From positions 124,001-188,000 of the forward strand of contig JAIQGL010000011.1 of assembly GCA_020072585.1 (NCBI GenBank): 64,000 nucleotides of DNA. The letters run 5' to 3'. Numbering within the stretch: position 1 is the first letter of the stretch; every line of letters starts with the position of its first letter. The stretch is from Terriglobia bacterium. Lineage in GTDB: Bacteria > Acidobacteriota > Terriglobia > Terriglobales > Acidobacteriaceae. The notes under the pieces are model-generated. The model saw only the letters and a list, made by a program, of their open reading frames with translations. It was not told where the DNA came from and did not search any database. This document shows positions 52,412 to 61,788 of this stretch, in pieces. Position numbers and translations under genes: made by a program.

Positions 52412-52906
52412 TTATTTCGGCGTGCCTGTCATCGCGGAGGCCGAAGCCACCCTTTCTTCCAGAACGCTGATATTCATTGCGCTTGCGGCGTCTGCGAAAG
52501 TCGGCAGAGCGGTGGGTTGGCCCAATGGAGAATTATGCATGTGGACGCACTTCAATGCTCCGGCATTGTCCCGGATAAAAACCACACTTCCACGGATATT
52601 GGTGGCGACATTTCCCGACAAAATACGGTTGTGGAATGTCATCATTGCCGCATCCTCGCCCAGCAGCCGCACTTCAGGGCTGAGAATCTGCGAATTGCGT
52701 TTGGTATTGAGAAAGAACTGCTCAAATCCACGGCGATAAACATCGCGTCCATCCACACGCGTCGGTGAGCTCAGGGTAAAGAGGCTGACAGAATGATCGA
52801 AAAAGTCGAAGAACTTCGGACTTCCACTTTCGTATGCTTCCTGCCACGCTTTCATGTTACTTACGACTTCTTCCTCTGTGAGTGGTTTTCTTCTTTCTGC
52901 GTTCAT
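52412..52906 (-). CDS. SnoaL-like / NTF2-fold protein
   Basis: 164 residues from ATG 52906 (AAGGAGAAAAAC upstream). It has an NTF2-like cone: AWQEAYESGSPKFFDFFDHS, RVDGRDVYRRGFEQFF and VRLLGEDAAMMTFHNRI. SnoaL-like proteins act as cyclases, isomerases or binding proteins in natural product pathways; catalytic residues vary. Second gene of the operon. Confidence 0.75.
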   Translation of the reverse strand: MNAERRKPLTEEEVVSNMKAWQEAYESGSPKFFDFFDHSVSLFTLSSPTRVDGRDVYRRGFEQFFLNTKRNSQILSPEVRLLGEDAAMMTFHNRILSGNVATNIRGSVVFIRDNAGALKCVHMHNSPLGQPTALPTFADAASAMNISVLEERVASASAMTGTPK

Positions 52907-53040
52907 GTTTTTCTCCTTTGTAGTGCGATCTAGGATCCGTTGAAAATATCGAGCAGCCTTACTAATTCTTAGAGCTGGGTAGATGCGACTTGGCGCGCGT
53001 AGACGTGCACTGCCGAAAAACAAACCGGGAGAGATCTATT

Positions 53041-53580
53041 TCAGCACTGAATCGCTGTAGCGGAGTGTGAGTCCAGGGTGACAAACACCGACCTGTTCAG
53101 CAGGCTTAAGGCAATCACAAGGTACCGTTCCTTCTTGATCATATGCAGTACGCCTTCTATATTTCTCAGCGGTCCGTCCTGAATGCGCACTTTGGTTCCG
53201 ATACGCAACCCAGAGAGAGAATGGAGAGGCGATCCTGATTTTACGGCGGTCATTACGGCAAATAGCTCTGCTTCATCGACGGCAATCCAGGTTTTTCCGC
53301 TGCCAACAACGCGAATGACTCCTGGCGTGCCAAGAATCGGAGATGAGACTTGTGAGTTCAACTTGCAGAAGATGTAGCCGGGAAAAAGAGGCAGCTCAAG
53401 TTGTCTGGAAACTCGACCATAACATCGCTTCACCTGGCAAGTAGGCGAGAATTCTTCGTATCCCTTATAGCGCAGCACGGCAGCCACCCACTTTTCCGCA
53501 CGGGATCGTACTTGGACTGCAAACCACTTCCCTTCCATTGTGCCCGATGCCATAGCCACACCCGAACAGGCTGCCGCCAT
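53041..53580 (-). CDS. Specialised NusG paralog (UpxY/LoaP/RfaH-type antiterminator)
   Basis: A 179-residue NusG-like protein (ATG 53580; 53553 and 53538 are alternatives). The NGN domain reads KWFAVQVRSRAEKWVAAVL, then LPLFPGYIFCKL. A KOW domain follows: GTKVRIQDGPLRNIEGVLHM. Specialised NusG paralogs bind paused polymerase at the start of a long operon and suppress termination. Placement as first gene of a minus-strand operon of ~16-23 kb fits this role exactly. Housekeeping NusG would lie next to rplK or secE, absent here. Confidence 0.9.
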   Translation of the reverse strand: MAAACSGVAMASGTMEGKWFAVQVRSRAEKWVAAVLRYKGYEEFSPTCQVKRCYGRVSRQLELPLFPGYIFCKLNSQVSSPILGTPGVIRVVGSGKTWIAVDEAELFAVMTAVKSGSPLHSLSGLRIGTKVRIQDGPLRNIEGVLHMIKKERYLVIALSLLNRSVFVTLDSHSATAIQC

Positions 53581-54044
53581 TCATAAGTAAAACTCTTGCT
53601 TATGCATATTCTTGCCTGACGGCAAAAAACAATTTGATTGCAGTTTAATCTTTATCGGCGCAACGTCAATGGCACGTTGTTCTCAAAAGTGGTCTACATC
53701 TTTTCGCTCATTGCTTCTCATTCTTTCCACGCACTTGATCGAGGCAAGTTGACAAATCGACTTATTAAAATATTTTAATTCAGATGAATGAGCGGCCTTA
53801 GTCCTCTTACATCCAGATTACATGTTTACAAGTGAGTTAATGCGCTGCATAATGTCAGGTCGTTTTTTGGTAATCTATCAACTCACTCTTCGACGGTGCA
53901 AGTTAGAGGTACGTCGTCGTAAGTGGATGCTCATGCAGGATTGAACTTTCCTGGCGAGAATTTGCTGAACGTTTCCTTGCGCTCGTCGATCGGGGACAAT
54001 TGATCGACTCCTCAAACTTTTTCAGCGCGTGAAAGGAAGCGACC
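53581..54044. promoter_or_regulatory. Divergent promoter region of the biosynthetic island
   Basis: 464 bases without a gene, AT-rich around 53,755-53,790 (TTAAAATATTTTAATT). It should hold promoters for the NusG-led operon to the left and the LuxR-type regulator to the right, plus any pause or antiterminator site in the operon leader. I cannot place boxes reliably. Confidence 0.6.
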
Positions 54045-54713
54045 GTGTTTCAGATTCGTATCGCCACGATCAGCCACTGCCTGTTTTATGCTGAAGCATT
54101 GAGTACAGCCTTAAATATAGATAACAGATTCCAGGCATCAATAATCATGCCCGAGGATCTGCATCTCAATACGACCTTGCATACAGATCTCTATGATGCG
54201 GTCCTCGTTGATATCCGCTCTTTTAAGACCGAAGAACCAGATTGGACAGCAACCATCGCGCGTCTATTTTCACGCGCGCAACTCATTCTCCTGGGGGCTC
54301 AGGCTTCTTCCGCTATTCCCGGCGTCACTGCTTTTGTTCCTGATCATTCTTCTCTGGATCTAGTAAAGAAAAATCTGGAATCCTTGTGTATGGGACAACT
54401 CCTGATGTTTCCAGGTCCTTCTCTTGCTCCGCCTGCTCAGCCATATACACCGGGCAGAAACGGATTAGCTGACAAATTGATTCGTACAAAGCATTTGAGC
54501 GTCCGCGAAATAGAGGTGCTGCAACAACTGTCATACGGCTGCACAAATTATGAAATCGCCTGCCACTTGAACCTGTCACAACATACCGTCAAAAATCACA
54601 TTTACAGTATTTTCAAAAAACTGGGCATTCAGAAGAGATCTCATGCCTTCGTTCTTGCTAATCGGCTTCTTGGCCAATCGCTCCCTAGCGCAAGGATAAA
54701 GGCTGAAAAATGA
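54045..54713 (+). CDS. LuxR/NarL-type response regulator
   Basis: 222 residues. The N-terminal ~115 residues have a receiver-like pattern with Asp at LYDAVLVDIRSF, but weak conservation elsewhere. The C-terminal HTH is typical LuxR: LSVREIEVLQQLSYGCTNYE then HTVKNHIYSIFKKLGI. It binds DNA as a dimer. It faces away from the biosynthetic operon across a shared 464-base promoter region, so it is the best candidate activator. No histidine kinase lies in the window. Confidence 0.85.
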   Translation: MFQIRIATISHCLFYAEALSTALNIDNRFQASIIMPEDLHLNTTLHTDLYDAVLVDIRSFKTEEPDWTATIARLFSRAQLILLGAQASSAIPGVTAFVPDHSSLDLVKKNLESLCMGQLLMFPGPSLAPPAQPYTPGRNGLADKLIRTKHLSVREIEVLQQLSYGCTNYEIACHLNLSQHTVKNHIYSIFKKLGIQKRSHAFVLANRLLGQSLPSARIKAEK

Positions 54714-54777
54714 TCTAAATCCTTTTTGATACCTATGGCTTATTACCTTTCAATATTGCGCGATATATAGTAGAGCG

Positions 54778-55140
54778 ATGCCCGAGCGCAAAATTAGAAT
54801 TTTGTTCGGTGCAATGGATCCTTTTTCCGGTGAAGAGCTGCGGACCATGATAGAGGCGCAGCAGGATATGGAAGTGATAGGCAGTTGTGCGTCATCCGTT
54901 GCTCTGTTGGTTGGGGCGCGTGAACTGTCGCCGGATGCCGTTATACTGCGATTGCTGGAGAATGATCGGGTTCCCGGCATTTGGAGTCATTTACTGGAAG
55001 AATATCCAAAGATAATACTTGCGGCTCTTTCCAACAAGAATGTTGTCATGATCGCACTACCCAACATCTTCAACAAGCCAAAGAACTCCAGTGCAATGCT
55101 AATAACGATGATCCGTCTGATCATGCGATCCATGCAGTGA
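54778..55140 (+). CDS. Degenerate receiver-domain protein
   Basis: 120 residues. IRILFGAMDPFSGEELRTMI followed by SPDAVILRLL matches a receiver fold, but the usual phospho-acceptor position seems to hold Arg, and the active Lys is not evident. No HTH is present. It may be a stand-alone protein that titrates or dimerises with the neighbouring regulators. It starts 64 bases after the LuxR gene. Confidence 0.6.
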   Translation: MPERKIRILFGAMDPFSGEELRTMIEAQQDMEVIGSCASSVALLVGARELSPDAVILRLLENDRVPGIWSHLLEEYPKIILAALSNKNVVMIALPNIFNKPKNSSAMLITMIRLIMRSMQ

Positions 55141-55167
55141 TCCAGTTCTATCATACGAGGGGACGCT

Positions 55168-55803
55168 ATGGGCAACTCGGCACAAATCGTAGTTACCGGA
55201 GGGGCAAAGCTAATGAGAGACAGCCTTGTCAGCGCATTGCGTGCCGCTGGATTCGAAATCGCGGAATTGGTGCTAGAAAAAAATTATGTGACAAGCAATC
55301 TCATCCTGGTGCTGCTCACGAAGAGCATGCTGCCTGGAACGATAACAACACAGATACAAACGTGCCGGAAAGTTTGCGCCAATTGTGCGGCCCTTGCAAT
55401 CGTGGAAGCACAGGAGTATTCCAAGCGCGCAGATTTGCTTCACGAGGGCGTCGCAATATGTGTTGATGATTCAGCCCCCCTTGAGCAATTGATTTCCGCC
55501 ATTACTCAATTGAGAAATAGCCAGTATTCGGCTGAAAACAACGCGCATACGGAAATGACGCTATTGGACAACCAGATCAACTTCCGTCTGTCTGCGCGGG
55601 AACGCGAGATATTCCGCCTCATCGAAGTTGGGTTAAGCAACAAAGAGATTAGCCAGGAATTAGCCATCAGTCTCAGCACCGTGAAGACACACGTCCATAA
55701 TATCCTTTCGAAACTTCAGTTGCGCCGCAGAAGCCAGGCATTATCTTGGATAGGCATCTGTAGCCGTAACTCCCTCGTCCGCAGAACCCAACGCGCCGGA
55801 TAA
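55168..55803 (+). CDS. LuxR-type regulator with atypical receiver
   Basis: 211 residues from ATG 55168, with GAGGGGACG upstream. The N-terminal ~130 residues resemble a receiver without a clear phospho-Asp. The C-terminal HTH is LuxR type: LSAREREIFRLIEVGLSNKE then STVKTHVHNILSKLQL. It probably acts with the two preceding genes on the biosynthetic operon. Phosphorylation-independent control is inferred from the atypical receiver. Confidence 0.82.
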   Translation: MGNSAQIVVTGGAKLMRDSLVSALRAAGFEIAELVLEKNYVTSNLILVLLTKSMLPGTITTQIQTCRKVCANCAALAIVEAQEYSKRADLLHEGVAICVDDSAPLEQLISAITQLRNSQYSAENNAHTEMTLLDNQINFRLSAREREIFRLIEVGLSNKEISQELAISLSTVKTHVHNILSKLQLRRRSQALSWIGICSRNSLVRRTQRAG

Positions 55804-55849
55804 GAATTAAGGGTATTTGGTCAGGTGGGTTAGCGGAGACTGCATCCTT

Positions 55850-56165
55850 CGCCATTCCTTGGTTTTGCCCTTCAAATCGTTCTCTTGGTTGTCCCTGGGC
55901 CACCTTCGCTTTTAGGATCAGACCGTTGCGATTCTCCACCAGCAGATTGCCGCTGTAGCTCAACTTGGCTTCCTTGCCCTCGCCCTTGCGAGCCAGTTGC
56001 GCATCCGCTTCCGTGGTGGACACGTGCGTTTCATTCGATAGCCGCTCGCCGTGAAAGTTCACCGTCGGATTACCCGGATCGTCATCGCTATCCGACCGTC
56101 GCCCATTCGGCTGGAGGCTCTTCAGGTTCGCCATTCTATTGAGGTCTCTGCCAGCCTTATTGAAA
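55850..56165 (-). pseudogene. IS5-family transposase fragment
   Basis: A minus-strand stretch reads as the middle of an IS5-type DDE transposase: DDDPGNPTVNFHGERLSNET, then HVSTTEADAQLARKGEGKEA, LSYSGNLLVENRNGLILKAK. N- and C-terminal parts are lost and no terminal repeats could be defined. It marks the right side of the biosynthetic island. Confidence 0.8.
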
Positions 56166-56239
56166 TGCGCGCGAGCGGCGGAATTCTTTGAAGCAGCAGG
56201 CGGACGCGTAGGTGGAATGGCTCGCTTGAGCAAGCTGAC

Positions 56240-56405
56240 AAAAAATCGGCATATGAGCTTGACATCGGTACCAAAACTCAGCATATCGGGTCTGGAGAAT
56301 CGGTACCAGCGATCAGCATGTCGGCCCCGAGAATCGGTACCAAAAACCGGTACCAATTTTTCCTTTTTCATCTGTTTTCCACAGCTGTCATGTGATATCA
56401 ATCGA
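56240..56405. repeat. IS-end-like tandem motifs and right copy of island-flanking repeat
   Basis: A ~35-bp unit ending in ATCGGTACCA occurs three times (56,240-56,273, 56,274-56,309, 56,310-56,343); the last two contain CAGCATATCGGG or CAGCATGTCGGC. The segment from 56,315 to 56,405 then matches 30,070-30,155 in the same orientation, including TTTTTCATCT and GTCATGTGATATCAATCG. Multiple end repeats are typical of IS21-type elements. Confidence 0.6.
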
Positions 56406-56524
56406 TGTCATGCGGTGCTTCAGTGCATCGCAAATCCACTGAAAAGAAAGGAATTTCCTGGGAAGTCAGTAGAACCGCAGGAATTCCGCAGAATCAAAAG
56501 TCGCTTGCCTCTGGATCAGCATAT

Positions 56525-56552
56525 CGGGGTTCGAATCCCTGGGGGACAGCCA
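56525..56552 (+). other. tRNA 3'-end fragment joined to IS-end-like motif
   Basis: GGGGTTCGAATCCCTG reads as a T arm, followed by GGGGACAGCCA, an acceptor strand with CCA. No anticodon or D arm precedes it; instead CAGCATATCGGG of the repeat abuts it. It may be an attachment-site remnant. Confidence 0.55.
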
Positions 56553-57138
56553 AATTAGAATCAACGACTTACCAGCCGTTAATTCGCCCCAAAAAGCCCA
56601 CTCTTACCAAGACATTCGTGACAGCGCAGGAACACCTGGGAAAGCGTTGGAACAAACACTGGTAACAACACCAAGAGTGGGGATGGCGGGATTCGCGGCT
56701 AGATTAGAGCTTGTGCAACGGGGTCGTGCCAAGCACATTTTTCAGGTTTTGTATCAACGACCCTGCACGTGGGAACGCCTGGTAAGGCTGGGCCTGAACA
56801 CGTGCTCGAATTAGAACTGGCACACATTTGGTCGTGCCCTACGTTCTGGCTACGTATTGGTGTTCTATCAGCACCAGACCAATCGCAGCGGTGCTCATTG
56901 GATTGAGCCAAAGAAAATGCAATTCGAGGGAGCATTGAGCATTGGCCAAGGAAGCTCCACGGTTGCACGAGCGGCTGAAATTGCACGGGACGTGGCTTTC
57001 TTCTTCCTTGAGATGGATGATAAGGACCCTTTGGAACGCCCGCAGGAACACGATCTCTAGAAAAAGAGATGTCCTCATCAGTGATTTTCACCGGCGCCGG
57101 CATGGACAGGTACTTTCTCATCTTCTACTCTTTCTCGA
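56553..57138. other. Non-coding spacer with no supported gene
   Basis: Overlapping short frames on both strands carry no family motifs. Probably degraded mobile-element DNA. Confidence 0.4.
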
Positions 57139-57440
57139 TTGGCGTCAGAACCGGGTTCCATGGAGGAGCAGATCTTGACAGTATTGCGGCAGGTGGAAGC
57201 AGGAGCCAAGGTGGCCGAGATCTGCCGCAAAGTGGGAATCAGCCAGGCGACGTACTATCTGTGGAAGCGGCAGTATTCGGGAGTGGGAGTAAGCGAGCTG
57301 CGTGAACTGCGCCAGCTGCGGGAGAGAACGGGCGTCTGAAGCGGCTGGTGGCAGACCTGAGTATGGACCGGCAGATCCTGCAGGAGATCGTTTCACAAAA
57401 GCTGTAAAGCCTCGTGCGCGTCGCAAGTTGGCGCGCTGAA
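57139..57440 (+). pseudogene. IS3-family transposase OrfA remnant
   Basis: The frame from 57,139 reads EEQILTVLRQVEAGAKVAEI, then CRKVGISQATYYLWKRQYSG and ELRELRQL, the HTH and leucine-zipper start of IS3 OrfA. A frameshift near 57,325 moves the continuation RLKRLVADLSMDRQILQEIV to another frame. Only ~10 codons resembling OrfB follow. It is dead. Confidence 0.85.
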
Positions 57441-57659
57441 CCGAGATTTCCTGAGTCTCATGATCACTGGCACGGGTTTCCACAACAAGTTTGTTGGCGC
57501 CCGCTTGGGTTATCGCCGATCTCAAGCGCCTTCTCAATGGATACTCGATATTAAGCTTTATGGGTGAACCCACAAGAGGGGCACGCATGTTACATTAATT
57601 TGCGTTCACCGGTGTATTGGAAAAGCATTTGCCAACAAAGGTTTCTCAAGTGCCTGAAC

Positions 57660-60600
57660 ATGGGTGCAGCCACGATGTCGGAGTCAAAAAACCGACCTCG
57701 CCTTGAAAAGAGACCCTGTGCGGGTGCAGATGCGAACTTTGTTGGATTGGGGAGACGCCTGAGTGTGTCGAAACAGTCTCGGGAGATCAGCCATTGGGAT
57801 ATAGTGCAATCATATCCAGCGCCGATCGCTATCGCCTACCAACAGTACTGCTCTGTTTCTGGTCAGGATGTCGTGCGGAAAGCGAGGACCCTTTTCGCTG
57901 TCGCTGAGGTTACTGTTAGGTACCTGACGCTTGTTATTACAGCGGACTTCCTCTCCATTGATCCGTTGAGACCAGCAAAGACCCTCCTTGACCGCGTAAC
58001 GAGCTACTGGTCCCAAACACCAAGGTCAGCTGATCTTAAGGAGCCTGTTCTCATTCCTGATTGGCTAAACACTCTCCAGCCGGGTCGCGCGCTCCAGTTC
58101 GGTGTTTGGTTACGCGCGCTGCAAGAGGTCGGGAATTTGACGAGCGGGCGGGCGCCGTTCATGTCGGAGGCACCTAACCTCGTAAAGAATCGCGATGTGT
58201 TCTCCCTGATTTCGAATTTAGTCACGCTTAGAAATAAGTTCGTCCATCCGGGCGGTGCTTTCGAACTAACTGATGACGAGATCTCTGCATTATTGCGTCA
58301 AGGCAAGCCCTTCTTGGCGCGTTGGCTCGGCCATCTGCATTTCCTGAGGCAGTACTCGCTGTGCATCGCAAGACGCCAGGATCCTTTTGGCTCATCGCGT
58401 CGCGCCTCGGAGAACCACTATTCAGTTATGAGAGCAATGGGCTTGTCACCGAACCACAATGAAGTGAACGTTGAGTTGTCGGTGTCACTCAAAGAGCATC
58501 TACCTTTTCTCGTGCATCCAGACGGAGGTCGACTCCTATATCTTTGGCCTTTCGTGATCGCTTCCGAGCCGGAAGAAAAAGGAGCATTCGGAAGGCTCTT
58601 CGTTTTTGAACGCCAGACCCGTGCACATTTCAATTCGCTCGAATATGTCGGAATAGGTCCGCGCCTTCATTTTGAACAGGCTGAGCATGTAGAACACCGA
58701 GACCTGTCTTGGCTGCGCGAGCGTCGTCGGACGCTCCCAGGTCGGCTCGAGACCAGCCGCCAGTCTTTGTTGCCGTTGCACCGGGAAACCGTGGACCGAC
58801 TAGTTGGCGCCGTCTTTGGTGAGGAAAGGCGATACACGATCGTGCGTAGAATAGGACACGGCGGTATGGGAGTCGTATATGTTGCCACTGATGAAACTGG
58901 TCGCGCCTATGCGCTCAAGGTTCTTCAACATCGCGACAATCGAACCCAACGGAGGTTCGAACGCGAGATCAATGAATTGGGGAAGCTCAAGAGCAGCACC
59001 GGAATCGTTGGCCTGATTGATTGGGGCATCGGGAAAGATGTTAATAACAATCCGTGCCCATATTACGTGATGGAGTATGCGGAACGTGGAGACTTATCAA
59101 CTTTTATCCGGACGATGTGTGTCCCGCTTCAGGAGAGCAAGGATCCCATCCGCTGGGACCTAGAGCCCCGTCTCAAGATTCTTGAGCAGGTTGCCCTTGC
59201 CTTGGAGCAGCTGCACGAACTCAACGTTGTCCATCGGGATATCAAACCGGAGAACGTCCTATTGATGGGTGATGACAGTATCCGCCTAGCGGACTTTGGG
59301 CTCGCAAAAGCGCTTGAGTCGCGCACGAACGAACCCGCTCTAACTGAAGTGTTCAGCGTGCTAGGGACTCTTGAGTATATGGCACCGGAACAACTTGCTG
59401 GAAGCGTCGCCTCAAAAGCTACGGACGTATTCGCCTTCGGCGTGATGATGTTCGAGCTGCTCATGGGGAGGTTGCCAACTCGTAAAGGAATTTCTAAGAC
59501 TGGTGACTCTGGAACACTGTTCGAGCAGCAGGCGATCCAATCGATTCCTGAGGGTCTGCGACGGATTCTTCTAAAATGCACTCGTTACGAAGCCTCTGAA
59601 AGATATGAAGACGGCAAAAAGCTCATGCGTGCCATTTACGAAGGGTTGCCCAAAATCCGGCGGGGAGAACTTCGAGTGCGAACAGAGCCTTCCGGTGCTC
59701 TTGTGGAATTAGACGGAAAACAGATTACAAACGAGAATGTGGAAGTAGAATCAGGGGTACACATCCTAAGTGCCACGAAACTACAGCTCCTATGTGCGCC
59801 AAAAGTGGTTAGAATCCCGCCCCTGGCCACCGTCGAAGTGGTCCTTGTGCTGGAACAGCCTTCGATGGAACCCGAAGAAGTGAAGAAAAGCGGTCGCGCT
59901 GTAAGGCCCACTGTTGCTGTGGACTCAGTTCTGCCATTCATTCAAGCTGTCAGGCTCAAAATTGTAACGCGATCCGTTGGCTACGGCACCTCGAAGGGAG
60001 TTGAGGACCAGAATTCGCACATTATGTGGCAATCAATGCGTAGTCAACTCGGCACGTCGCCGGTGCCTTCTCTTCATGAATTGGTGGAATCGAAAGATCC
60101 AGACACGCGCATGAAAGCCCTCCAGTTCCTGCTCTACTATGCAATGGATACACCCGACGCAGTTGATAAGATAAGAGTGCAAACGCGGATGCGTGAGGAG
60201 ATCGTTCCCGTAATTCTTGGAGCGTGGATCAATTACTTGGAGCAATCGCCGGAGCAAAACTGGACGCTGCTGCTGGACCTGCTTACCGCAGAACAGCTCG
60301 GTTCCAGCGCCGCCGGAATTCCGTCAATTCTGCGCAGACTAGGTGACAACGCTGAAATGATCAATCGGCTGGTATTGATACTTCCCACGATCCCCTACAG
60401 AATAACTCGAGAGGAGGCCGTGCGAGCGTTATCGGGGCGGCACCCGCAGGCAACAGCCGCACTCATTGAGAGAATGAATCACGACCCAGAACAATCAGTG
60501 CGCTTGGCGGCAGTACACGCGGTCACAAATGGAGCGCCCCAGAGTGCGTTCGAGCAGCTGCTCAAGGGACTTGAAACAGACCCTGCGGCGAGCGTTCGGA

Positions 60601-60719
60601 CTGCCTGCGCTCGAGCAATGATTTCAGTAGACCCTACGAGGGCTGAACTTGAATTTAAGAGGCTTAATACCAAACGCGATCCTGCGATTGACGCAGCAAT
60701 AGAAGGAGCTAAGTTCTGA
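57660..60719 (+). CDS. Ser/Thr protein kinase with N-terminal unknown domain, PEGA and HEAT repeats
   Basis: About 1019 residues from ATG 57660; ATG 57675 is also possible. The N-terminal ~380 residues are unrecognised. The kinase domain (~390-660) is complete: GHGGMGVVY loop, YALKVL lysine, HRDIKPEN catalytic loop, ADFGLAKA, and TLEYMAPEQLAG. A PEGA domain follows (RVRTEPSGALVELDGKQI), then HEAT-type helical repeats (~800-1010, for example DPEQSVRLAAVHAVTNG). There is no membrane segment. It ends 13 bases before a glycosyltransferase gene, so they may be co-transcribed. Confidence 0.9.
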   Translation: MGAATMSESKNRPRLEKRPCAGADANFVGLGRRLSVSKQSREISHWDIVQSYPAPIAIAYQQYCSVSGQDVVRKARTLFAVAEVTVRYLTLVITADFLSIDPLRPAKTLLDRVTSYWSQTPRSADLKEPVLIPDWLNTLQPGRALQFGVWLRALQEVGNLTSGRAPFMSEAPNLVKNRDVFSLISNLVTLRNKFVHPGGAFELTDDEISALLRQGKPFLARWLGHLHFLRQYSLCIARRQDPFGSSRRASENHYSVMRAMGLSPNHNEVNVELSVSLKEHLPFLVHPDGGRLLYLWPFVIASEPEEKGAFGRLFVFERQTRAHFNSLEYVGIGPRLHFEQAEHVEHRDLSWLRERRRTLPGRLETSRQSLLPLHRETVDRLVGAVFGEERRYTIVRRIGHGGMGVVYVATDETGRAYALKVLQHRDNRTQRRFEREINELGKLKSSTGIVGLIDWGIGKDVNNNPCPYYVMEYAERGDLSTFIRTMCVPLQESKDPIRWDLEPRLKILEQVALALEQLHELNVVHRDIKPENVLLMGDDSIRLADFGLAKALESRTNEPALTEVFSVLGTLEYMAPEQLAGSVASKATDVFAFGVMMFELLMGRLPTRKGISKTGDSGTLFEQQAIQSIPEGLRRILLKCTRYEASERYEDGKKLMRAIYEGLPKIRRGELRVRTEPSGALVELDGKQITNENVEVESGVHILSATKLQLLCAPKVVRIPPLATVEVVLVLEQPSMEPEEVKKSGRAVRPTVAVDSVLPFIQAVRLKIVTRSVGYGTSKGVEDQNSHIMWQSMRSQLGTSPVPSLHELVESKDPDTRMKALQFLLYYAMDTPDAVDKIRVQTRMREEIVPVILGAWINYLEQSPEQNWTLLLDLLTAEQLGSSAAGIPSILRRLGDNAEMINRLVLILPTIPYRITREEAVRALSGRHPQATAALIERMNHDPEQSVRLAAVHAVTNGAPQSAFEQLLKGLETDPAASVRTACARAMISVDPTRAELEFKRLNTKRDPAIDAAIEGAKF

Positions 60720-60732
60720 GAGGCACGGCAAT

Positions 60733-61605
60733 ATGGATTCGAAATTAGGATCCCTGTCGATTGTTATAGCGGCGCATAATAAAGCACCCATCACAGAGTT
60801 GTGTCTCTGTAGCCTTCTCGAGTTAACGTTTCGACCACTTGAAGTGATTGTCGTCGACAATGGATCGACTGACGGGACTCCGGCAACGCTTGAGGCCTTC
60901 GGACCAATTGCAGAAAAGGTGGGAATTCTGTTCCGAACGGTGCGACTCGCAAGAAACTTTGGTCCGATCGTAGCTCGCAATCGGGCTATTCACATATGCC
61001 ACGGCGAATACATAGCTTTCTTGGATAACGACGTCATCATAAGATCGCGGGGTTTATTCGAGCGCCTCATCGGGCACCTAAGGGAAGATCAGAGAGCAGG
61101 CGCCGTGACTCCAAAGTTTGTGTACCCATGCTCACCGTTCAGGATCCAATGTGCAGGCGGAGGCATTACCAGGGAAGGAGATTGCTATTTGATTGGGCGA
61201 GGCGAAGAGCGCGAGAAACCGGAGTTTAACTATGTTACCTGTTGTCCTTGGACAATCAGTGCTTGCATGGTGTTGTCAGCCGAACTGATACGGCTGATCG
61301 GACCAATGGACGAAGTCTTCAATCCAATTGGCTGCGAAGACGTGGATTACTGTTTTAGAGTCAGAGCGAGAAATCGCCAGATAGTGTACCGGCCAGACGT
61401 TGAAATCTACCATATCGAGAACACCACCTCATTTCGTACACCCACGCTTAACATACAGCGAGCAATGAAGCGCAGTCAGCGAATTATCAAACGCAAGTGG
61501 TGCCACATGTTTCCAGTCGAACCCAGCACTAAAGAATTGCCACTGATGCACGTGCCGGCGCCTCGCGTGCCATTGTGGACGTTGCGTGAATTACCCACTC
61601 TCTAA
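60733..61605 (+). CDS. Family 2 glycosyltransferase
   Basis: A 290-residue GT-A glycosyltransferase: LSIVIAAHNKAPITELCL, EVIVVDNGSTDGTP, EYIAFLDNDVIIRS (metal-binding D-x-D region) and GCEDVDYCFRVRAR (ED acceptor motif). It transfers a sugar from a nucleotide donor, typically to polysaccharide or lipid carriers. No membrane segment. The location after the kinase gene suggests a shared transcript. Confidence 0.92.
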   Translation: MDSKLGSLSIVIAAHNKAPITELCLCSLLELTFRPLEVIVVDNGSTDGTPATLEAFGPIAEKVGILFRTVRLARNFGPIVARNRAIHICHGEYIAFLDNDVIIRSRGLFERLIGHLREDQRAGAVTPKFVYPCSPFRIQCAGGGITREGDCYLIGRGEEREKPEFNYVTCCPWTISACMVLSAELIRLIGPMDEVFNPIGCEDVDYCFRVRARNRQIVYRPDVEIYHIENTTSFRTPTLNIQRAMKRSQRIIKRKWCHMFPVEPSTKELPLMHVPAPRVPLWTLRELPTL

Positions 61606-61788
61606 TCTTCTTGCGATGCTGGGTATAAAGGAGAAGCGAAGCTGATTTACTCTGAGTGGGGTACATAGCCCCTTTGGCCTTCTTGCGATCGCTGTTGGCA
61701 CGGTGGACGTCGCCTTCGCCAATGCTTCATTGTAGAATGCGTCCAAAGTGTAAACTCAGCGATTTGGAACGGATTTCTTTCGTAGCCA

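Noticed and set aside
56699-57121. Minus-strand frame of 140 codons between island and IS3 remnant
   Set aside because: Low-complexity residue text, no motif, overlapping competing frames; treated as non-coding.
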